The position numbers were made by a program, and so were the translations under genes. From positions 1 through 26,064 of the forward strand of contig CAYJFK010000032.1 in the NCBI GenBank assembly GCA_964369475.1: 26,064 bases of DNA, read 5' to 3'. Under the pieces are notes generated by a model. That model did not search any database. It was given only the letters and a program-made list of their open reading frames with translations, and was not told the origin of the DNA. Positions 7,348-15,056 of the stretch are shown here, piece after piece (positions within the stretch are counted from its first letter, which is position 1; every line of letters starts with the position of its first letter). This DNA is from CAYJFK01 sp964369475. GTDB lineage: Bacteria > Bacillota > Clostridia > Oscillospirales > Feifaniaceae.

Positions 7348-9906
7348 ATGAAACATATAACGGTAGGCATACTTGCCCACGTCGACGCCGGAAAAACCAC
7401 CCTGTCCGAAGCGCTGCTCTATGAGAGCGGAAGGATTAGGGCGCTTGGCAGAGTAGACAACAAAGATGCATATTTAGACACCCATTCGCTCGAGCGAAAG
7501 AGGGGTATTACTATATTTTCAAAGCAGGCAATACTGGAGTATAAAGGAACAAGAATGGATCTCTTAGACACGCCGGGGCATATGGATTTTTCGGCAGAAA
7601 TGGAGCGCACACTTAGTGTTTTGGATATGGCTGTCCTTGTAATAAGCGGTACTGACGGTCTGCAAAGTCATACCGAGACAATACTTACGCTACTTGCAAG
7701 GCACAGGTTGCCTGTATTTATTTTTATAAATAAAATGGATGTTTCCTCCTTTGAAAAAACTGCTCTGTTAGGGGAGCTAAACGAGATTTTAGAGGGCAGA
7801 GCGGTAGATTTTACCGATAAAAAGAACATGTCCGAAGCGGCCGCCACTGCCGACGATCAGTTTGCCGAGGTCTACCTAAACGGTGAAGTTACAAAAGAGG
7901 ACTACACAAAAGCGATTGCAGAGCGACGTATATTCCCCTGCTTTTTCGGCTCAGCGCTTAAAAACGACGGTGTGTCAGACCTTTTATCCGCCATAGACAG
8001 ATACACAACCGAAAAGCACTACCCCGACGAGTTTGGGGCAATAGTATATAAAATCTCCTTCGACCCACAGGGCAACAGGCTGACCCATTTAAAGGTAACG
8101 GGCGGCACGCTTTCTGTAAAACAGCTCTTGGGCGAGGGCGAGAAGGTAAACGAAATCCGCCTATACTCCGGCATAAAGTACGAGACGGCAAATAGCATAA
8201 AGGCAGGCACGGTCTGCGCAGTAACAGGGATCTCCTCCGCCGTTATAGGCACGGCATACGGCATAGACCGCCAAAGTATGCCGCCACTTATCGAGCCTGT
8301 ATTAACATATCGTGTCGTGCTCCCGATAGATGTAGACCCAACACTTGCCTTTAACAAGCTACGAATACTGGAGGCCGAAGACCCGCAGTTAAAGATAGCT
8401 TGGGACAGCGAACTAAAGGAAATTCACCTAAAACTTATGGGCAACATTCAAATCGAGATTTTAGAGAGCATAATTGAAGAACGCTTTGGCTTTTTGGTAA
8501 GCTTTACAAGGGGTAGCATACTGTATAGAGAAACGATAGAGTCAGAGGTGCACGGAGCAGGCCACTTCGAGCCGCTTCGCCACTATGCCGAGGTTCATTT
8601 AAAGTTAGAGCCACTGCCAAGGGGGAGTGGTATTCAGCTAAAGAGCAGTTGCAGTAGAGATATTTTGCCCGAGAGCTATCAAAACCTTGTTCTGTCCCAT
8701 CTACTCGAAAGAGAGCACACGGGAGTGCTCACAAACTCGCCCATAACCGACATGCAAATAACACTTACCAAAGGCAGGGCGCACCCAAAGCACACAGAGG
8801 GCGGCGACTTTAGAGAGGCGACATTCAGGGCGCTCCGTCAGGCACTATTAAAGGCAAAGAGCATTTTGCTCGAGCCATACTACAACTTCAAAATCGAACT
8901 GCCGACAGAAAACTTAGGCAGAGCACTTACCGATATAAACAGAATGCACGGCAGATACGAGCCGCCCGAGACAACAGGCGATACAAGCACATTAAAGGGG
9001 GCGTTCCCTGTGTCGACAGGGCAGGAGTATCAATCAGAGCTACTGCACTACACAAAGGGTCGTGGCAAACTCGCCCTTACCTTTGGCGGCTACGACAAAT
9101 GCCACAACCCCGACGAGGTTATAAGAGAACGAGGGTACGACCCACTTTCCGATATGTACGCAACGGGACATTCTGTCTTTTGCGAACACGGTAGCGGCTA
9201 CACCGTGCCGTGGAACGAGTCCGATCGCTATATGCACATGCCTGTCTTGTCTGCCAAGGAGGGCGAGCAAGAGGGAACGCAAGTGGACGAGCATTACGAA
9301 GGGTCGCAAGGTGCAAAACGAAGGGCGACCCCGACCGACATAAGCGACGATGAACTAATAGCGATTTACGAGAGAACATACGGCAAAATAAAGCGAGACC
9401 CATTGGCGGCGGTAGCCAAAAGAGCAAAACCAAAGCAGACAAATCCCTCCTATACCTCCAAAAACCGCTATGCAGGGCAAGAATATATGCTTGTAGACGG
9501 CTACAACATTATATTTGCATGGGACGAGCTTAAAGCACTTGCCGCCGACGGAATAGATGCCGCAAGGTACAAGCTTATGGATATACTGTGCAACTTTGCG
9601 GCATATAAAGACCTCGAACTTATTTTGGTATTCGATGCATACAAAGTGAAGGGCGGCCTTGGTTTTATAGAAAAATACTACAATATAACGGTAGTATATA
9701 CAAAGGAAAAAGAGACGGCAGACATGTATATAGAAAAGGTCACACACACCGTCGCACGAACCCATAAGGTCACGGTTGCAACTTCGGACAGGCTCGAGCA
9801 GATGATAATTTGGGGTCATGGGGCACTGCGTATGCCTGCAAACGAGCTATACTATCAAGTTAAAGATGCCGAACAGAGCGTGCGAAGCTATCTCGAAAAT
9901 AGATAG
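7348..9906 (+). CDS. Tet(M)/EF-G-like ribosomal GTPase fused to a Rae1/YacP-type NYN ribonuclease domain
   Basis: An 852-residue fusion. Residues 1 to about 640 are a translation-factor GTPase of the Tet(M)/Tet(W) type: AHVDAGKTTL (residues 10-19), DTPGHMDF from 74, NKMD at 128-131, SALK, then EF-G-like domains II-V. The domain IV loop reads AHPKHTEGGDF, not the SPVSTPADF of Tet(M), so tetracycline protection is not assured. After a charged linker, residues about 711-852 match Rae1/YacP, the ribosome-associated A-site mRNA endonuclease of Bacillus: VDGYNIIFAW (Asp717), LVFDAYKVKGG (Asp763), KETADMYIEK (Asp792), VATSDRLEQMIIWGHGALR (Asp814). All four acidic residues are kept. The start follows AAAGGACGGGCAT. 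Inferred role: a factor that binds stalled ribosomes and may also cut mRNA. It has its own promoter. Confidence 0.9.
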   Translation: MKHITVGILAHVDAGKTTLSEALLYESGRIRALGRVDNKDAYLDTHSLERKRGITIFSKQAILEYKGTRMDLLDTPGHMDFSAEMERTLSVLDMAVLVISGTDGLQSHTETILTLLARHRLPVFIFINKMDVSSFEKTALLGELNEILEGRAVDFTDKKNMSEAAATADDQFAEVYLNGEVTKEDYTKAIAERRIFPCFFGSALKNDGVSDLLSAIDRYTTEKHYPDEFGAIVYKISFDPQGNRLTHLKVTGGTLSVKQLLGEGEKVNEIRLYSGIKYETANSIKAGTVCAVTGISSAVIGTAYGIDRQSMPPLIEPVLTYRVVLPIDVDPTLAFNKLRILEAEDPQLKIAWDSELKEIHLKLMGNIQIEILESIIEERFGFLVSFTRGSILYRETIESEVHGAGHFEPLRHYAEVHLKLEPLPRGSGIQLKSSCSRDILPESYQNLVLSHLLEREHTGVLTNSPITDMQITLTKGRAHPKHTEGGDFREATFRALRQALLKAKSILLEPYYNFKIELPTENLGRALTDINRMHGRYEPPETTGDTSTLKGAFPVSTGQEYQSELLHYTKGRGKLALTFGGYDKCHNPDEVIRERGYDPLSDMYATGHSVFCEHGSGYTVPWNESDRYMHMPVLSAKEGEQEGTQVDEHYEGSQGAKRRATPTDISDDELIAIYERTYGKIKRDPLAAVAKRAKPKQTNPSYTSKNRYAGQEYMLVDGYNIIFAWDELKALAADGIDAARYKLMDILCNFAAYKDLELILVFDAYKVKGGLGFIEKYYNITVVYTKEKETADMYIEKVTHTVARTHKVTVATSDRLEQMIIWGHGALRMPANELYYQVKDAEQSVRSYLENR

Positions 9907-9934
9907 AGGGGCAATATTCTAAAACAGGTACAGT

Positions 9935-9997
9935 AAAAGCTCGTTCTTTTTGTAACTCCCACAACCTCTATGTAACAATGCATAACACGAGCTTTTT
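9935..9997 (+). terminator. Possible terminator of the GTPase fusion gene
   Basis: AAAAGCTCGT (9935-9944) can pair with ACGAGCTTTT (9987-9996), followed by a T-rich stretch. The 42-nt loop makes this a weak candidate. Confidence 0.4.
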
Positions 9998-10083
9998 ATA
10001 CAGAATTAAAAAGTCAAAGTGAAAACTTTTCGGAATTTTCCGACAAATCAACTGGCAAACCTTAAGGAATATTGCATATTATA

Positions 10084-10112
10084 TTGACTGCATAATGAAT
10101 TTATGGTAACAT
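10084..10112 (+). promoter_or_regulatory. Promoter of the aminotransferase gene
   Basis: TTGACT (10084-10089), a 17-bp spacer, and TAACAT (10107-10112) with an upstream TGG (extended -10). Confidence 0.6.
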
Positions 10113-10166
10113 CTATAATATTATACCAAAATACGTGTGAAGTTATCAGAAAAAGGAGAGAGCAAT

Positions 10167-11357
10167 ATGAACTTTAATTTTTCGGACAAAATGCAAAATG
10201 CATCGGTCGGCCTTATCGTGCAGATATACGAGAGAGGCATGGGCAACCCCAACTTCAAGCATCTATCGCTTGGCAACCCCGCACCCGAAGCGCTTCCGAT
10301 AGAGCGCCTTGAAAAGCAAACAGAGATAGCATTTAAGGAAAACACACTACTAAACTTGCAGTATGGGCCAACGGCCGGCCTACCTGCACTAAAAGAGCAG
10401 ATTTTAACACGTCTTAACAAGGTTAAGGGCATAAACCTTGATGGCGGCGACATTATTATTGTAGGCGGCTCGCAACAAGGGCTCGACATTATGCCGAGAG
10501 TTTTCTGTAACGACGGCGATGTTGTGCTATGCGAGGAATTTTCCTTCTCGGGAGCAATCGGCGCAATGAAGGCAATGGGCGTTAAACCTGTCGGCGTTAA
10601 AATGGATGAAGGCGGCATGATGCCCTCGGCTCTTGAGGAGGCAATAAAGGCCAACAAAAATGCAAAATATATATACACAATCCCGACATTCCAAAACCCC
10701 ACAGGCATAACAATGAGCAAGCAGCGCCGCAAGGAGATATACGACATTGCGGTAAAATACAACATGCCGATCTACGAGGACGATCCCTACGGCGAGCTCC
10801 TTTACAGAGGTGAGCCACAGCCAACACTTAAGAGCATGGACACAGAAGGGCTTGTTATATATGCAGGATCTTTCTCCAAAACGCTCTCGGCAGGGCTTAG
10901 AGTAGGATTTATATTTGCCGACAAGGCAGTAATCTCGAAGTTTACAAGCGTTAAGGCAAATATCGACTCGCAGACGCCGATATTAAATCAGTCGATAGTC
11001 TCCAACTTTTTAAAGAGCTACGACTACGACGAGCACATTGCAAATACCGCTCGTATATACAAAGAAAAGTGCGAAGCTATGCTAAGCACAATAGACGAGC
11101 TACTACCAAAATCGGTCAAGCGCACCGACCCGATAGGCGGCATGTTTGTATGGATAACCTTCCCTGACAATGTAGATGTTACAAAACTACACGAGGATCT
11201 GCTCGCAGCAGAGGTCGGAATAGTTCCGTCACTTGAATTTGCCATCGACAAATCAAACCCCGGCAAGTCCTTTAGACTAAACTACTCAGGCCCAAGCATA
11301 GAAGATATAAAAGAGGGCATTAGAATTTTGGCTGAGGTTTCGAAGAAATACTGCTAA
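10167..11357 (+). CDS. PLP-dependent aminotransferase, class I fold (MocR/LysN-like catalytic domain)
   Basis: A 396-residue cytosolic aminotransferase of fold type I. It resembles the catalytic half of MocR regulators and 2-aminoadipate/aromatic aminotransferases but has no helix-turn-helix N-terminus. Visible motifs: QYGPTAGLPALKEQIL, GGSQQGLDIM, YTIPTFQNPTGITMS, YEDDPYGELLYRGE, and the PLP-lysine segment AGSFSKTLSAGLRVGF (Lys238), ending in FRLNYSGPSIEDIKEGI. These enzymes move amino groups between amino acids and 2-oxo acids; the substrate cannot be read from sequence. ATG 10167 is chosen because AAAGGAG lies 6-8 nt upstream, against a longer frame from 10137. The gene stands alone with its own promoter and terminator. 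Confidence 0.92.
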   Translation: MNFNFSDKMQNASVGLIVQIYERGMGNPNFKHLSLGNPAPEALPIERLEKQTEIAFKENTLLNLQYGPTAGLPALKEQILTRLNKVKGINLDGGDIIIVGGSQQGLDIMPRVFCNDGDVVLCEEFSFSGAIGAMKAMGVKPVGVKMDEGGMMPSALEEAIKANKNAKYIYTIPTFQNPTGITMSKQRRKEIYDIAVKYNMPIYEDDPYGELLYRGEPQPTLKSMDTEGLVIYAGSFSKTLSAGLRVGFIFADKAVISKFTSVKANIDSQTPILNQSIVSNFLKSYDYDEHIANTARIYKEKCEAMLSTIDELLPKSVKRTDPIGGMFVWITFPDNVDVTKLHEDLLAAEVGIVPSLEFAIDKSNPGKSFRLNYSGPSIEDIKEGIRILAEVSKKYC

Positions 11358-11380
11358 ATTTCGTTTAATAAGAACATTTA

Positions 11381-11409
11381 ACGGCACTGCTTGAAACAAG
11401 CAGTGCCGT
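11381..11409 (+). terminator. Terminator stem after the aminotransferase gene
   Basis: Perfect 13-bp arms ACGGCACTGCTTG (11381-11393) and complement (11397-11409) with an AAA loop. The usual T-run is absent: the next base begins repeat B1. Confidence 0.7.
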
Positions 11410-11568
11410 CAGTTTGGAGAAAAAGTGTTTTCTCCAAACTGAAAAATCAGCTTTAGCTGATTTTAACGCCCACGGGGCGGGAATTTAACGCCAGAGGGCA
11501 CCCTAATGGTGCCCCCTCGCCGCTCCCCCTCCTTCCGAAGGGGCTTGATTTTAGGTTTTTCTCCAAGC
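11410..11568. repeat. Family B multi-hairpin element, copy B1
   Basis: It begins with a perfect 14-bp-arm hairpin, CAGTTTGGAGAAAA with its complement (11410-11423/11428-11441). AAATCAGC...GCTGATTT, CGCCC-ACG-GGGCG, GGGCACC...GGTGCCC and a CCCCT..AGGGG stem follow. The right end TTTTTCTCCAAGC (11556-11568) mirrors the left GTTTGGAGAAAAA (11412-11424), so the unit is bounded by 13-bp inverted repeats with one mismatch. The segment up to 11537 is similar to 15057-15186 (roughly 85% by eye). No ORF is evident. It fills the gap between two convergent genes. Confidence 0.75.
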
Positions 11569-11572
11569 AAAA

Positions 11573-11593
11573 GGAGATGCCTAAGGCATCTCC
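11573..11593 (-). terminator. Terminator of the ireB operon
   Basis: GGAGATGCC (11573-11581) pairs perfectly with GGCATCTCC (11585-11593). On the minus strand TTTT follows, 8 bp past the last stop codon. Confidence 0.85.
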
Positions 11594-11601
11594 CAAAAAA
11601 C

Positions 11602-11892
11602 TTATTCTCCCGACATTGCTCTGCTTAGCCAAACATGGGCAAGATCCATTGCCTCGTACAGCCCGGGTTTTTCGCTTGTCTTTACTACCCTATCTTTAGC
11701 GGCAACATCTTCACCTGTGCGAAGTAGTTGCATTGCAACCTTTGTGGCAATGTCTCTGCCATCTACCTTTTCACTTGAGACTATTTGTAGCATAACTACA
11801 AATTCATCTGCCATATCGCCATAGTAGATTATGTTCTTACTGCGTACAAAAGGTTTTTCCTTGTATGTCAAAAACTCTTTATTCTCGGTCAT
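11602..11892 (-). CDS. Small conserved-looking protein downstream of ireB, function unknown
   Basis: A 96-residue soluble protein I cannot assign to a named family. It opens with LTYKEKPFVRSKNIIYYGDMADEFVVMLQIV, which reads as a small beta-rich segment, continues with a helical KVAMQLLRTGEDVAAKDRVVKT, and ends EKPGLYEAMDLAHVWLSRAMSGE. There is no signal peptide, membrane helix or metal motif. The start is firm: AGGGAGG lies 7 nt upstream. It begins 12 bp after the ireB stop and ends just before a terminator, so the two are co-transcribed. I recall similar unnamed small proteins in other Clostridia but could not check. A link to IreB or protein-kinase signalling is inference from position only. 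Confidence 0.75.
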   Translation of the reverse strand: MTENKEFLTYKEKPFVRSKNIIYYGDMADEFVVMLQIVSSEKVDGRDIATKVAMQLLRTGEDVAAKDRVVKTSEKPGLYEAMDLAHVWLSRAMSGE

Positions 11893-11904
11893 GTCTGTCC
11901 CTCC

Positions 11905-12153
11905 CTAACTGTCAAGATAAGATTTAACCAAAATCTGAAGCAGCTCGTCTCTGTCTATCTTGCAGATCAGGCTGCGAGCGTTGTTGTGGTTTGTGATATA
12001 AGTCGGATCTTCCGACAATATATAACCCACAATTTGATTTATTGGATTGTACCCCTTTTGCTTTAGTGAATCATAAACCCCTGTGAGCGTGCGCTTTACC
12101 TGCTCCTCGGGATCTTCCCTAAGCGAAAAAGTAATAGTATTGTTTTCCGACAA
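11905..12153 (-). CDS. ireB: IreB family regulatory phosphoprotein (UPF0297/YrzL)
   Basis: A small protein of the IreB/YrzL family, which in Enterococcus is a substrate of the Ser/Thr kinase IreK and negatively affects cephalosporin resistance. Diagnostic motifs: ITFSLRED, VYDSLKQKGYNPINQIVGYILSEDPTYI, NNARSLICKIDRDELLQILVKSYL. Length (82 residues from TTG 12153) matches the family. The frame also opens at GTG 12162, but GGGGTGA lies 5-6 nt before the TTG and homologues begin at the equivalent of MSENNT, so TTG is preferred. In many Bacillota ireB is followed by ruvX; here an unrelated 96-residue gene takes that place. A strong promoter lies upstream. Confidence 0.93.
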   Translation of the reverse strand: MSENNTITFSLREDPEEQVKRTLTGVYDSLKQKGYNPINQIVGYILSEDPTYITNHNNARSLICKIDRDELLQILVKSYLDS

Positions 12154-12219
12154 AATATTCACCCCACTTTATAAATAGTATGCTTAAAACAGATATTACG
12201 GTTAAACTGATTTTAACTT

Positions 12220-12248
12220 ATTATACCACATTGCATGGCTTAATACAA
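12220..12248 (-). promoter_or_regulatory. Promoter of ireB
   Basis: On the minus strand: TTGTAT (12243-12248), a 17-bp spacer, then TATAAT (12220-12225) preceded by TGG (extended -10). Confidence 0.75.
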
Positions 12249-12357
12249 GTAACTTACGAGGAAATGAAACAGTATTGACTTATTGGTTTTTGTAAATAAA
12301 TGTAGAATGTCGGCTACCACTGCCGAAATTGCTCGACAAGACTGTAAAATTTTATCG

Positions 12358-12903
12358 CTAAATAATTTTTATACTTTCCAAATAGTAACTTGCAATCTCC
12401 TCGGGGGTATGACTCGATTTTGACCTTATCCACCATGTGGCGGTCGATATATAGGCATCAACCAGAAAGTTTAGAAAAAAGTCTTGTGGGACATTTAGCT
12501 TTAAATTTTCTACATAAGAGGAAAACAAGCTAACTATATGAACTTTGAAATATTTTATAAACTCCTTCTCGCTCTCGCTCTTTAAAATGCGCCCCACATC
12601 TACCTCGCTATGCTTTAAATGAAACAAAATGTGCGACAATGTTAGCTCGAAATCCTCCCTTGTATTCTTTTTTGTCTCCTTTTGCTCAGGGAGCTTTTCT
12701 GCAAATATATGCTCGAATATATCTTCGCACATAGTTTGAAGTAGCATATCTTTTGTTTCAAAATGAGAGTAAAATGTCGTTCTGCCAACATTAGCTTCGT
12801 CTATTATTTCCTGTACCGTTATTGCGCTATACTTCTTTTTTTCGAGCAGATTGCTAAACGCCGAAAAAATAGCACTTCTTGTTTTTCTCTGTCGCCTATC
12901 CAT
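12358..12903 (-). CDS. TetR/AcrR-family transcriptional regulator
   Basis: A 181-residue TetR-type repressor. The N-terminus carries the DNA-binding helices: RKTRSAIFSAFSNLLEKKKYSAITVQEIIDEANVGRTTFYSHFETKDML. The all-helical C-terminal part (FELTLSHILFHLKHSEV to FLVDAYISTATWWI) resembles TetR_C_33-type domains, whose ligands are mostly unknown. ATG 12903 is chosen because AGGAGG lies 7 nt upstream; the longer frame from 12972 has no such signal. It diverges from a P1B metal-export ATPase and shares a compact regulatory region with it, so it probably controls that gene and itself. Control of a metal pump by TetR is less common than by ArsR or MerR, so the inducer may not be a free metal ion. 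Confidence 0.88.
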   Translation of the reverse strand: MDRRQRKTRSAIFSAFSNLLEKKKYSAITVQEIIDEANVGRTTFYSHFETKDMLLQTMCEDIFEHIFAEKLPEQKETKKNTREDFELTLSHILFHLKHSEVDVGRILKSESEKEFIKYFKVHIVSLFSSYVENLKLNVPQDFFLNFLVDAYISTATWWIRSKSSHTPEEIASYYLESIKII

Positions 12904-12916
12904 TTTTAACCTCCTA

Positions 12917-12949
12917 ATACCGGACAAAATAACTGAAAATGTTCGGTAT
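12917..12949. promoter_or_regulatory. Inverted repeat in the tetR leader
   Basis: ATACCGGACA (12917-12926) and TGTTCGGTAT (12940-12949) form 10-bp arms with one mismatch, just upstream of the tetR ribosome-binding site. It could be a second regulator site or an mRNA hairpin. Confidence 0.45.
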
Positions 12950-12981
12950 CGTACAACTTCGACTTTTTGCACATTGCAGCT

Positions 12982-13009
12982 TTGACTATTGAATGATATA
13001 TTTTATATA
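12982..13009 (+). promoter_or_regulatory. Promoter of the P1B-ATPase gene
   Basis: TTGACT (12982-12987), a 16-bp spacer, then TATATA (13004-13009). The -10 element touches the operator-like palindrome at 13009-13023. Confidence 0.65.
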
Positions 13010-13023
13010 GAACATATTGTTCT
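13009..13023. promoter_or_regulatory. Operator-like palindrome between tetR and the ATPase gene
   Basis: AGAACATATTGTTCT has perfect 6-bp arms around TAT. It lies at the -10/+1 of the ATPase promoter and just downstream of the predicted tetR start, so one bound dimer could repress both. Confidence 0.6.
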
Positions 13024-13034
13024 GTATTGCACTA

Positions 13035-13063
13035 AGTATATAACAATATATCAGAGCTGTCAA
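13035..13063 (-). promoter_or_regulatory. Promoter of the tetR gene
   Basis: On the minus strand: a perfect TTGACA (13058-13063), a 17-bp spacer, and TATACT (13035-13040). Confidence 0.75.
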
Positions 13064-13100
13064 TGCAGAATAACTAACACTATATTTTGGAGGTTTTTTT

Positions 13101-15026
13101 ATGAACAAACTCTTTAACAAATGGGAAGCATCATTAACCTATCCGCCCTTTGTTTTGGTTTCGGGGCTCTGTATGCTCGTAAGCCTTATAGGCGAGTATG
13201 CCATGCCATTTTTCGGCAGTGGCGAAAAAAATGTGCTAATGGTTAATTTTGCATGGGTGGCCATAGTGCTATCTGGTGTTCCGCTACTTATAACGGCTGT
13301 TAAGCGAATAGTTGTAGGCTGGATTTCTTCGCCGCTTCTTATTAGTATAGCCATGATTGCCGCAATATATATAGGCGATATTTTCGCAGCAGGCGAGGTT
13401 GCATTTATTATGGCGATAGGCGCATGGATAGAAGATAAGACGGTAGAAAAGACAAAAAGAGGACTTCGAGACCTCCTAAACCTTGTGCCAAAAACGGGCA
13501 GGCGCATAACTCTGCTCCCCTATGGGGTCGTTAAAGAGGAAGATATTAGGGCGGAGGATTTGCAAGTAGGCGACTTAATACGCATACTCCCCGGCGAGAG
13601 CTTTGCGGCAGATGGGGTTATTGTTAAGGGCGAGACCTCGGTCGATCAGTCGATAATGACGGGCGAGTCGCTCCCTGTCGACAAGGCCTTTGGCGACGAG
13701 GTATTCTCGGGCACTATTAACCGTTTTGGTTCTGTCGACGTTGAGGTTACAAAGGCATTTACAGATTCATCGCTCCAGAAGATGATAGAACTCGTTAACG
13801 AGGCCGAGAAAAACAAAGCGCCTACCGAAAAACTTGCCGACAAATGGTCGAGATGGCTTGTGCCTGTTGCGCTACTTATCGCCATTGGCGCATATGTTTT
13901 TTCAAACGGTACATACGGGCACCAAGAAGCGCTTATCCGTGCCGTTACGGTACTTGTTGTATTCTGCCCTTGCGCATTGGTGCTTGCCACTCCAACATCT
14001 GTCGTTGCGGCAATCGGTCAGGCCACCAAGTATGGCGTTTTAATAAAATCGGGAGCAGCACTCGAGAACATGGGCAAGATTACGACGGTTGCCTTTGACA
14101 AAACAGGCACGCTAACGCACGGTCGACTTGTTGTCTCTGACATTATCCCCTACGAAATAACCGAGGCCGAGCTACTATCCCTTGCAGGCTCTGTCGAAGG
14201 GCGCTCGGAGCATCCGCTCGGCAAGGCGATTTTGAGCTATGCCAAGGAACAATCGGCAAATGTTTTGGAGATTTCGGATTTTGTTATGACTGTCGGAAAA
14301 GGTGTTACGGCAACTGTTGGTAGCAGAAAAATTATCTGTGGTAATGAAAAACTAATTGCAGAAGAAAGCGCCGCCCAAATTGACGAGAGCATAAGCAAAG
14401 AGATAGATAATCTGCGCAGTCAGGGCAAGGCAGTTATTATAGTTTCCGATGAGAATGATATACTCGGTCTGCTTGCAATGTCTGACACGATAAAAGAGAG
14501 CTCGCCACAGGCCATAGAAATGCTCGAGGCGGCAGGCATAACAAAGACAATTCTTTTGACGGGCGACAACGAGATGACGGCCGATTATGTTGCAAAAAAT
14601 GTCGGCATAACAGATGTTATATCCTCCCTTCTCCCCGAAGGCAAGGTAGCGGCCATAAAAAATCTTGTAGAGCAAAATCACAGCATTGCAATGGTCGGCG
14701 ACGGCGTAAACGATGCCCCTGCACTAAAAGCGGCATCTGTCGGCATTGCTATGGGGTCTATGGGTAGTGACATTGCAATAGAGGCGGCCGACATTGCACT
14801 TATGGGGGATGATATTACCAAGATAAGCTATGTTAAAAAGCTATCTGTCGGCATGGTAAATTCTATAAAGTTCAACATAATGCTCTCGCTTGTAATAAAC
14901 GCATTTGCCGTTTACCTGTCGGTTACAGGAGTATTAGTTCCGGCAACAGCGGCACTCGTGCACAATGTTGGATCTATTTTTGTTGTTGTAAATGCCGGTA
15001 GGCTTTATAGCAAAAAGTTTGATTGA
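13101..15026 (+). CDS. Heavy-metal translocating P1B-type ATPase
   Basis: A 641-residue membrane pump coupling ATP hydrolysis to metal ion export. All core motifs are intact: TGES in the actuator domain (near 187), CPC in the sixth membrane helix (Cys289-Pro-Cys291), the phosphorylated DKTGTLT (Asp333), the nucleotide-binding HP of SEHPLG (near 371) and GDGVNDAP (near 532). There is no N-terminal heavy-metal-associated domain. The last helices read NAFAVYLSVTGVLVPATAALVHNVGSIFVVVNAGRL; this HN-x-GS ending differs from the aspartate motif of ZntA and the HEGGT of cobalt pumps, so the metal (Zn, Cd, Mn or Fe) is uncertain. GGAGG precedes the ATG by 6 nt. It is divergent from tetR, and a fragment of a paralogue lies at 21710-21914. 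Confidence 0.93.
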   Translation: MNKLFNKWEASLTYPPFVLVSGLCMLVSLIGEYAMPFFGSGEKNVLMVNFAWVAIVLSGVPLLITAVKRIVVGWISSPLLISIAMIAAIYIGDIFAAGEVAFIMAIGAWIEDKTVEKTKRGLRDLLNLVPKTGRRITLLPYGVVKEEDIRAEDLQVGDLIRILPGESFAADGVIVKGETSVDQSIMTGESLPVDKAFGDEVFSGTINRFGSVDVEVTKAFTDSSLQKMIELVNEAEKNKAPTEKLADKWSRWLVPVALLIAIGAYVFSNGTYGHQEALIRAVTVLVVFCPCALVLATPTSVVAAIGQATKYGVLIKSGAALENMGKITTVAFDKTGTLTHGRLVVSDIIPYEITEAELLSLAGSVEGRSEHPLGKAILSYAKEQSANVLEISDFVMTVGKGVTATVGSRKIICGNEKLIAEESAAQIDESISKEIDNLRSQGKAVIIVSDENDILGLLAMSDTIKESSPQAIEMLEAAGITKTILLTGDNEMTADYVAKNVGITDVISSLLPEGKVAAIKNLVEQNHSIAMVGDGVNDAPALKAASVGIAMGSMGSDIAIEAADIALMGDDITKISYVKKLSVGMVNSIKFNIMLSLVINAFAVYLSVTGVLVPATAALVHNVGSIFVVVNAGRLYSKKFD

Positions 15027-15032
15027 GCCAAT

Positions 15033-15056
15033 AAGGGAGACCGCATGGTCTCCCTT
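15033..15056 (+). terminator. Terminator stem after the ATPase gene
   Basis: Perfect 10-bp arms AAGGGAGACC (15033-15042) and complement (15047-15056) around GCAT, 6 bp past the stop. Repeat B2 starts immediately after, leaving only a short T-run. Confidence 0.75.

Noticed and set aside
7348..9906. Calling the GTPase a tetracycline-resistance gene
   Set aside because: The critical domain IV loop differs from Tet(M), and a ribonuclease domain is fused at the C-terminus; resistance cannot be read from sequence.
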